64,000 nt of DNA from Archivesica marissinica (taxonomy: Eukaryota; Mollusca; Bivalvia; Venerida; Vesicomyidae): the NCBI GenBank assembly GCA_014843695.1, contig CM026386.1, positions 11,411,814-11,475,813 of the forward strand. The letters run 5' to 3'. The position numbers were made by a program, and so were the translations under genes. The notes under the pieces were generated by a model. It searched no databases and was not told where the DNA came from. It saw nothing but the letters and a program-made list of their open reading frames with translations. Below, in pieces: positions 57,604 through 64,000 of the stretch (the first letter of the stretch is position 1; every line of letters begins with the position of its first letter).

Positions 57604-58478
57604 CAAATTCACACTTGTATTTGTATATATACATGTACACATGCGTACCCATACTTATGCATATCGCCACATGTGCACGAACACGTAATCACAGATACAT
57701 ATAAACTTACGAAGTGCATGGCTTTGTAAGCTGAACTATAGAGAAGCCTCGATACATGCTATGAGTGCGTCCCTTTTAAAACTATTCTCATTTGCAGTAT
57801 TGTATGTTTGCTAACTGACAGCGACCAGAACCTTTTCTAAACTGTTTGTGTTCGGATTGATACCGGCTGTGTTCAATAATGCTATTAAAATAATAATACG
57901 TGTATACATCTGTATGTGTTCTGTATTCTCCAACAGTTCCTCACTATAATTCACTAGTTGTCGCATCGATTCCCCTTCAGAAAACAAACATACAACAATG
58001 CATAGTATATATATACATGTAACGATATGTCCTGGATATTCACTATGCATGATACATAATTATGGTATATAGTAAATGACTATTCTCAGAACTTTAGACA
58101 GCTATCTAGAATGAGTGTTATGACAAGCTGTTGCATACAATCAATACATTTAGTATTTTATATCTTCGTACATTTTGTATGCAGTTAAAGAGTATAAACT
58201 ATATTTACAGTATGGCTTTGTTGTGAACGTGGTCTTTATATTGAATGACACGATATATTGATTACATAATATACATATAGACAACATTGAAACATATGTC
58301 GATAATTTGAAATACGCGTTGATCAAGGTACAATCTCAATTTACCAGAATGTATAAGTATGCAAGTAATGCAAGTAATGCAAGTAATACAGGGGCGGTAA
58401 CCGCATTGAGCTTTCGTTTGTAAATTCATGCAATAGTTGTCGAAATTGCTTACTGTTTCGTGTTATAAATACCTTTGT
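57601..58478. other. Non-coding region between microsatellite and candidate exon
   Basis: A 79-codon minus frame (57811-58050) has no domain. The triplet-like GCAAGTAAT repeats three times near 58362. Confidence 0.4.
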
Positions 58479-58646
58479 AGTATACATGCTAATTACCTCA
58501 CGAACTATGGCACAGGTATTTATTGGAAGACGGTGGACTCTGCTACACAAGGTAGTATTTACACATACAATTATGCTACAGGAAAAAGTACCGCCGTCCA
58601 TTTATATGAACGAGATCATGGGAAATGTAGAATAGCATTAGTCTAA
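58479..58646 (+). CDS. Candidate terminal exon, unrecognised
   Basis: After an acceptor-like ATACCTTTGTAG the frame reads IHANYLTNYGTGIYWKTVDS, then ATQGSIYTYNYATG and on to LYERDHGKCRIALV with a stop. The GIYW..VDS..GSIYTYNYATG wording is reminiscent of a beta-propeller blade, but I cannot name a family. It lies inside the segment that splits SINE D. Confidence 0.35.
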   Translation, partial: SIHANYLTNYGTGIYWKTVDSATQGSIYTYNYATGKSTAVHLYERDHGKCRIALV

Positions 58647-58952
58647 TAACTAAATAGGTTTAACAATGGGAACCCTATTGATTTGTATACAAATGCATGC
58701 GTCATATATGCATATTCGCCCAATGTAATACCTTCCCCTTCCAAGAGGGAGGGATATCTATGGGTTTAGCATTATGTACTTGAACTAAATTATATAAATT
58801 TGTTAGTCCTCGCTGAAAGCGAAAAGACGAAAGTTAGCGATGGTATGATCAAATGTGCCTGCAGTTGTTGCAGTATCACATGGTTGTATTTATGTATGTA
58901 TATATGTGATGACAAAACATATGTTCTTAGCATACATAATTTTCTATATACA
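58647..58952. other. Non-coding spacer
   Basis: I see nothing recognisable. It ends at the right target-duplication boundary. Confidence 0.4.
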
Positions 58953-59072
58953 GGCAGTTTCTTACGGAGGTTGGTGCACCCAAGTGCTGGTTAACCACTG
59001 GAGCCTGCCCAAGAAAGGTAAACTGTCCGCCGGCGATATAGCCCAAAATGATGCTGATGCAGGCGTAAAACT
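58953..59072 (+). mobile_element. SINE D, right part, after the insertion
   Basis: This starts with GGCAGTTTCTT, repeating the end of the left part (51472-51482), and continues through TACGGAGGTTGGTGCACC to GCAGGCGTAAAACTCG. About 11 bp of the body (GTGTTGTTAG) is deleted near 59018. Confidence 0.85.
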
Positions 59073-60310
59073 CGAACTAAAAAATTATTGTTTACTAGTA
59101 TGTTTGTTCTCGAGTAATATCAGAACTATCTGTTTACCACATTATTATTGCCATTGACCAAGTTTAAATCACTGTTGACAAAGCAATGTTATCAATAAAA
59201 TAACAAAATATATTTATCATGATAATAATATTAGAGGGCAGTTGTCATTGAACACTTTGTTTGATTAAACACTAAAACACTTCTAGTTGCATTTATGCCA
59301 TATTATGTTTTGTGTATTGCTGCTAAGACAAACGGAACAATGTTAAAATTTTCTTATCAACAATGATAAATATAACTCCAGTCATCCAGCCACTTTTAAC
59401 ATAAGTATTAAAGGATTACAGTTTGTAAGCCATCCCACTTTTATCAGTATTTCCTAAACATATACATTCAACAATTTCCTGTGTTGCACATGTTTTAATT
59501 TGTTAACATTCTGGTTATTTATGTATATCTGTTATGCAATTTCAAGCGATCACAAACATTAAAACGAAGCATACGCTGAATTTATACCTTAGGTTTACAT
59601 TTTATGTTTCAAGATTTAGTTTAAACATATTTATTTTCATGAATATTACTATACAGTTTACGGGTGATCTCTCCATCATAATTAATGATAACGGATGAAT
59701 GGACAGCACACACCGGTGGTACTGGAATGTAAACACAGTAGACTCTAATGTGACTCAACATGGCGACCGTAATAAATATAGCACTTTAAATTTAGTAAAT
59801 TTGTGATACGACAGCGATATTGACCGTCTTTTTAATGTGTGGGTCGGTCACATTTGTCACATGACAAATAGCTGATGAATACGATCGTATTTGTCACATC
59901 GGTGTGATATATGTGATCTGTGATATATAGGATCATGCACAATATGCATAATAGAATTGTGCAACCTTAGTGTTGAATCCATATGTTTCGCCTACATCCA
60001 AATAATGGCTTACACCGAGAATCGCAGTCATGAAGCATCACGCTCATTGCAAACGTGCTAAAAGGTGAAGTAATCCGAGTACGTTACGTCGACAAAGGAT
60101 GCTGTCGTGATATAATTATTGCGCAATATTTATGTGGACGTTTAAACGCTAGCCAGACATGAGACTGAAAACGATGACATCTTCAAATTACAAGGAATAT
60201 TATTGTTTTGACGTTGTTCCTTTAAAATATGAATAATGATTATAGACAATTTGAAGAATGAGACAGCAATCACGATTTCCTAATCATCTACTCCTTAGAA
60301 TATGGTAATG
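59073..60310. other. Non-coding AT-rich region
   Basis: TCACAT/GTGATAT motifs cluster near 59845-59930. No gene is seen. Confidence 0.4.
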
Positions 60311-60362
60311 TGGTCGCCAGATCGGACAGGTGCGCAATCGTTGTAAAATAAATAAAGTTTAA
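60311..60362 (+). mobile_element. SINE B remnant with large internal deletion
   Basis: GTCGCCAGATCGGACAGGTG is joined directly to CGCAATCGTTGTAAAATAAA, removing about 110 bp of body. Confidence 0.75.
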
Positions 60363-61230
60363 ACTTTAAGAATATCTTGATTTGCAATACATTCAAAGCA
60401 AACACATAATGTAGTTTAAATGATGATGGCATAATGCGAAGCTTAGCTTAAACATATTTTAATTTAACCACAATACAAAATGGATGATGAAAAGTTAAAT
60501 ACTGTGAATCATCGGTAAATTGTGAAGTCATCGGTATCGGCATTGATTACGGAGCCCGGGCTCAGTACTGTTGACGTAAAAAAGGACATACCATTGTTCT
60601 GTTACATTGCTTACTGACTGAAATATAGTGTGATGTTTCCCTTCAATACATTCAGATTCCTATTAATAACAAGTCACAATTTCAAAAAAGATTGTTTTTA
60701 TGATGTAATTCTACTCGCTACAAACCAGCATTTACACAACAGTTTCAGTACACAAACTTAATAAAGTAGGACAATTCATTCCTATTCTTCGTATGATAAT
60801 AGTATGATCAATTACTGTGTCAATAGTGGTTTGTTCTATTTTAATCGGGAATAATCTTTCATAATTATGAATCATAGCCTTTTCAATCTGAAGAAAAATT
60901 TATATAGAGATACTTTAAAGTAATGTTGAGTATATTTTACCGTGAAACTTTACTAATGATGCAGATACAAGATGTAAGTATAAGAAGTATATAAAAGCGA
61001 ACTCGCAAAAGAGCAAACCATATTTTCACATATATATAGCATTACTAATACACATTCTTCCTTACTATTTTAACTAATTATTTTTCATCAGTAAATGAGG
61101 TTTAGGCGACCTACAAGTGGAATTTCCAAAACGGTTAATACAACCCGGAAGGGTCGTTTCTTTATTACCCAATCCAACTATGTGGCGGTAATCGTGTGAT
61201 AATACCGTTTAGATGTAGGTTAATCACATC
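60363..61230. other. Non-coding AT-rich region
   Basis: I see nothing recognisable. Confidence 0.4.
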
Positions 61231-61250
61231 ACGCAGCGGTAAATGGTGAT

Positions 61251-62107
61251 ATGGGTTGGGTCCCAGCACCTATAAAACAGTGGAAGCCAGTGCTAAATCA
61301 TTTCTTCAGACTTAACAATATGGATCATGACAGACTTAATCATAAAGTGTTCAAATGGACTCATACGATAAGAACTTCTGCCAAAAACTGGTGCTACCGT
61401 ATAGCTCAAACTCTATTGAATAATCTCAACATTACAGTATGTATTAATGACTATTATACAACATTACAGTATGTATTAATGACTATTATACAACATTACA
61501 GTATGTATTAATGACTATTATACAACATTACAGTATGTATTAATGACTATTATACAACATTACAGTATGTATTAATGACTATTATACAAAATTGAGGCAG
61601 GGTGTGATCATTAAATCACTAGAACATAAACTAACTGAAGTGCATAAGTTGAGGTGGTTGGAAACTGTAAACGCAACTCAGGGGTCACGCAGTGGAAACA
61701 AACTTAGAAAGTATAAACTCTTCAAACGTGAATATAGTACGGAAAACTATGTAAATCTAAACATTATTTCCAGAAAACATAGAAGTGCATTAGCAAAGTT
61801 TAGGTGCGGTGTTGCGCCCCTGATAATAGAAACGGGCAGATACCAGTCATTAGATGTAAATGAGCGTACTTGTTTCAACTGTGTAACCGAAATTGAAGAT
61901 GAAATCCATGTTTTACTACACTGTCCATTATATGCCAATATCAGAGACGATCTGTTTATTAAAATAGGTGGTGTAGATTCAGACTTTCCAACATATGACA
62001 ATTGTACAAAGTTTAATTATATTTTATCAAATTGTAATACCATACAATACTGTGCCAAAGCCTGCAATGATATTTTACTTACCAGAAGAGATCTTCTATA
62101 TAGATAA
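61251..62107 (+). pseudogene. C-terminal part of a second, different LINE ORF
   Basis: The first part reads WKPVLNHFFRLNNMDHDRLN. The second (from 61592) reads RSALAKFRCGVAPLIIETGR and CFNCVTEIEDEIHVLLHC, then ends at 62107. The cysteine-histidine cluster (CxxC...H....C) and the K/R..L..FR.G..PL..E.GR wording are typical of the C-terminus of non-LTR retrotransposon proteins common in molluscs. The reverse transcriptase core is absent (5' truncation). The frame is broken by a 32-bp tandem repeat; four extra copies (128 bp) account exactly for the frame offset between the two halves. Confidence 0.75.
61429..61588. repeat. 32-bp tandem repeat inside the LINE ORF, exactly 5 units
   Basis: The unit contains ACATTACAGTATGTATTAAT and GACTATTATACA. 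All five units are identical, so expansion was recent. Confidence 0.97.
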
Positions 62108-62451
62108 TGATATACACAATAATGATATGACTGCCCCATATTTTTAATATTTATGGCTCTTATGTTGTAATTTGTAAATTGTTTTATGTAATTATTATGG
62201 GATATAGAAACTGTCTTAAGTTTTATTTAAGCCTCTTACTTTGTATCATTAATTACGTTTAGGTATTTAAATTATTGCTCAAGATGTTGTCTTATGTTTT
62301 ACAAAGTGTCAATTTTATTTACCCATAGTCTCTCATAACTCATTATTGAGTGGCTTTGTATTTTATTTGATAATACATGTATAATATCATGCATTTTGTG
62401 TATAATATTTATGTTGTATCATTTACTGTATAATGGTGAGACTTAAATAAA
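62108..62451 (+). mobile_element. LINE 3' untranslated region
   Basis: This runs from the ORF stop to GAGACTTAAATAAATCATC, after which the (TCTG)n tail starts. Confidence 0.6.
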
Positions 62452-62706
<255 letters not shown>

Positions 62707-63224
62707 AATTCTCCTGAAATAAGTAATATAATGAAACCTCTTTGTGATTATTGATAGCACATAATTAATAATTTATTCATGATACATATGCTGTGTAACG
62801 CATTATTTTAGAGCCTGTTTAAATAACCTTGTTATGTCAACAAATGTAGTATACGACGTTTGTTTATTAGTTGAAATAGTCGGACGCAATACAACCTGTA
62901 TTTGGTTACCATGTGAACATAAAACAGCTTCTTAGCAAAAGTTACAAGGGTAATAACTTTTCAATACTATGTCCGATTACGTGAAGCAAGATAATTGCAT
63001 ACATCAGACAAGACTTGTTTGGATGTTGATACAAGTGCAAACACATTGCACTAAATTGTATCCTAGATTGGAAACATTATAGAAAGTACTTCAACGATAT
63101 ATGAAATACACTGTTTAAATGGTGTTCAAATTACAGCAACTTACATATTAGGCATTAACCGTGTACATGCTCAATATGGGTATTTAGTTATGGCATAGTG
63201 TGATTTATATTATTGGATAAAAGT
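62707..63224. other. Non-coding spacer
   Basis: I see nothing recognisable. Confidence 0.4.
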
Positions 63225-63377
63225 ATGAAAGAACATATGCATTATGACATTGGATTATATGATGGTAAAAAACGTGACCGTGATAGATCAAAGCGGAAGA
63301 AAAGCAGTGAATCGGACTTAGAGGGGCGCTCTAACAAGCAGGTTAAACGTAACGGAAAAACAGGAAAACGTCAGTGA
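63225..63377 (+). CDS. Short basic ORF, possible 5' part of the next protein
   Basis: Fifty codons, reading MKEHMHYDIGLYDGKKRDRD then RSKRKKSSESD, with strong Lys/Arg content. A +1 frame from about 63358 to 63564 continues with protein-like, acidic sequence (DLDQKSDSESES). This suggests one ancestral reading frame now shifted. No family is recognised. Confidence 0.35.
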   Translation: MKEHMHYDIGLYDGKKRDRDRSKRKKSSESDLEGRSNKQVKRNGKTGKRQ

Positions 63378-63523
63378 CGTCATCGGTGAAGCGAACAGTA
63401 TTCTGTATGACCAGGAAAATAATTACGATTTAGATCAAAAATCAGACTCAGAATCAGAAAGTCAATCATCAATAAACACCTCTGTAATTCTCCACACAGA
63501 CAGATTTGAACACGAATCCAAGT

Positions 63524-64000
63524 ATGGCTTCCGGTTCGAGTCCCGTTCCAACAACCGCTCTTAGTGATTCGAAAAAATTGGATTCTATCTTGTCGGGTAT
63601 GAGCACAGTTACGGCTAATATCGAGGAGTTAAAAAACGGTCAGGAAGGCATGAAAAGAATGATTACGAGTAAGATAGACAAATTACGCAATGAACTAGTG
63701 GAAAGCATAAACTCAAAAGTTAAAACCTTGCATGATGACTTAAATAGTGAAATTGGTGAACAGAGCAAACGTATGAACGATATGATGGAAACGATGAAAT
63801 CTCTTCAAGATCGTTTGTCTACTGTGGAATTAGCACAACGATCAGCGCCCACGGGGGCTGCTGCCGATCATAGCTGGGAAGGAGCTGTAGACGATAAAGA
63901 AACGACTAACGCGGGAAATAGCTTCCGCTTCAGGCCGGGTCATTTGGATGACTCGGATATTTCGATTATGGCGAGTGGCGTTACATACGAAGACGGCGAA
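63524..64000 (+). CDS. Coiled-coil protein, 5' part, ORF1/gag-like, runs off the window
   Basis: Open for all 159 codons from ATG at 63524 to the window end. It starts MASGSSPVPTTALSD. Residues ~20-105 are rich in Leu/Ile/Met at heptad-like spacing with charged residues between (KIDKLRNELVESINSKVKTL, MMETMKSLQDRL), so a coiled coil is likely. After it comes a flexible Gly/Ala/Asp-rich part and FRFRPGHLDDSD. Together with the shifted upstream frames, this fits a retroelement ORF1 or gag protein, but an ordinary gene is possible. There is no visible enzyme domain in the part seen. Confidence 0.5.
   Translation, partial: MASGSSPVPTTALSDSKKLDSILSGMSTVTANIEELKNGQEGMKRMITSKIDKLRNELVESINSKVKTLHDDLNSEIGEQSKRMNDMMETMKSLQDRLSTVELAQRSAPTGAAADHSWEGAVDDKETTNAGNSFRFRPGHLDDSDISIMASGVTYEDGE

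Overview
The window looks like animal nuclear DNA, most likely from a bivalve or other mollusc. It is AT-rich and gene-poor. It holds several tRNA-derived SINE families, LINE remnants, non-autonomous DNA transposons and many minisatellites, plus a few spliced-looking exons. The species call is an inference from repeat style; nothing here is bacterial, and I see no CRISPR array, rRNA or free-standing tRNA gene.

Layout. 1-916 is the left flank with two small tandem arrays. 916-9370 and 10371-18735 are near-identical copies on either side of exactly 1000 Ns, which looks like two overlapping contig ends that were scaffolded but not merged. Each copy carries MITEs, SINEs and 22-bp, 24-bp and 30-bp arrays. 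18736-22300 holds a SINE, a 51-bp array and one arm of a ~0.87 kb inverted duplication that includes a 124-bp exon. 22317-24727 (minus) is an intronless GNL2/NOG2 nucleolar GTPase copy with a frameshift and a damaged P-loop. 25416-27626 (minus) holds candidate exons of an unrecognised gene. 27650-38000 is arrays, SINEs and MITEs. 38036-39944 is a hAT-like element containing a 668-bp retroposon and a SINE, each with its own target-site duplication. 42264-43735 is the second arm of the inverted duplication, with a 56-bp unit expanded there. 44191-47270 is a 77-copy 40-bp array. 51444-59072 is a SINE split by a 7.5 kb insertion that contains an L1/Tx1-type LINE and a 1.4 kb CA/ACGC microsatellite. 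61251-62706 is a second LINE tail ending in (TCTG)n. The last 0.8 kb starts a coiled-coil ORF that runs off the window.

How the parts relate. The exon at 42654-42777 and a tiny start exon at 50129-50141 share the minus strand and splice phase, so they may open one host gene whose intron contains the 40-bp array. The two LINEs belong to different lineages and could have supplied the machinery for SINE insertion; that is inference. SINE families share 3' bodies but carry different tRNA-like heads.

The most striking pattern is minisatellite formation inside transposable elements: a 28-bp unit inside one LINE endonuclease region, a 32-bp unit inside the other LINE's ORF, and a 30-bp array that appears to derive from a SINE head. 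The other standout is the 40-bp array, which repeats a direct-repeat nuclear-receptor half-site pair about 77 times. I found no clearly new enzymatic or defence system.
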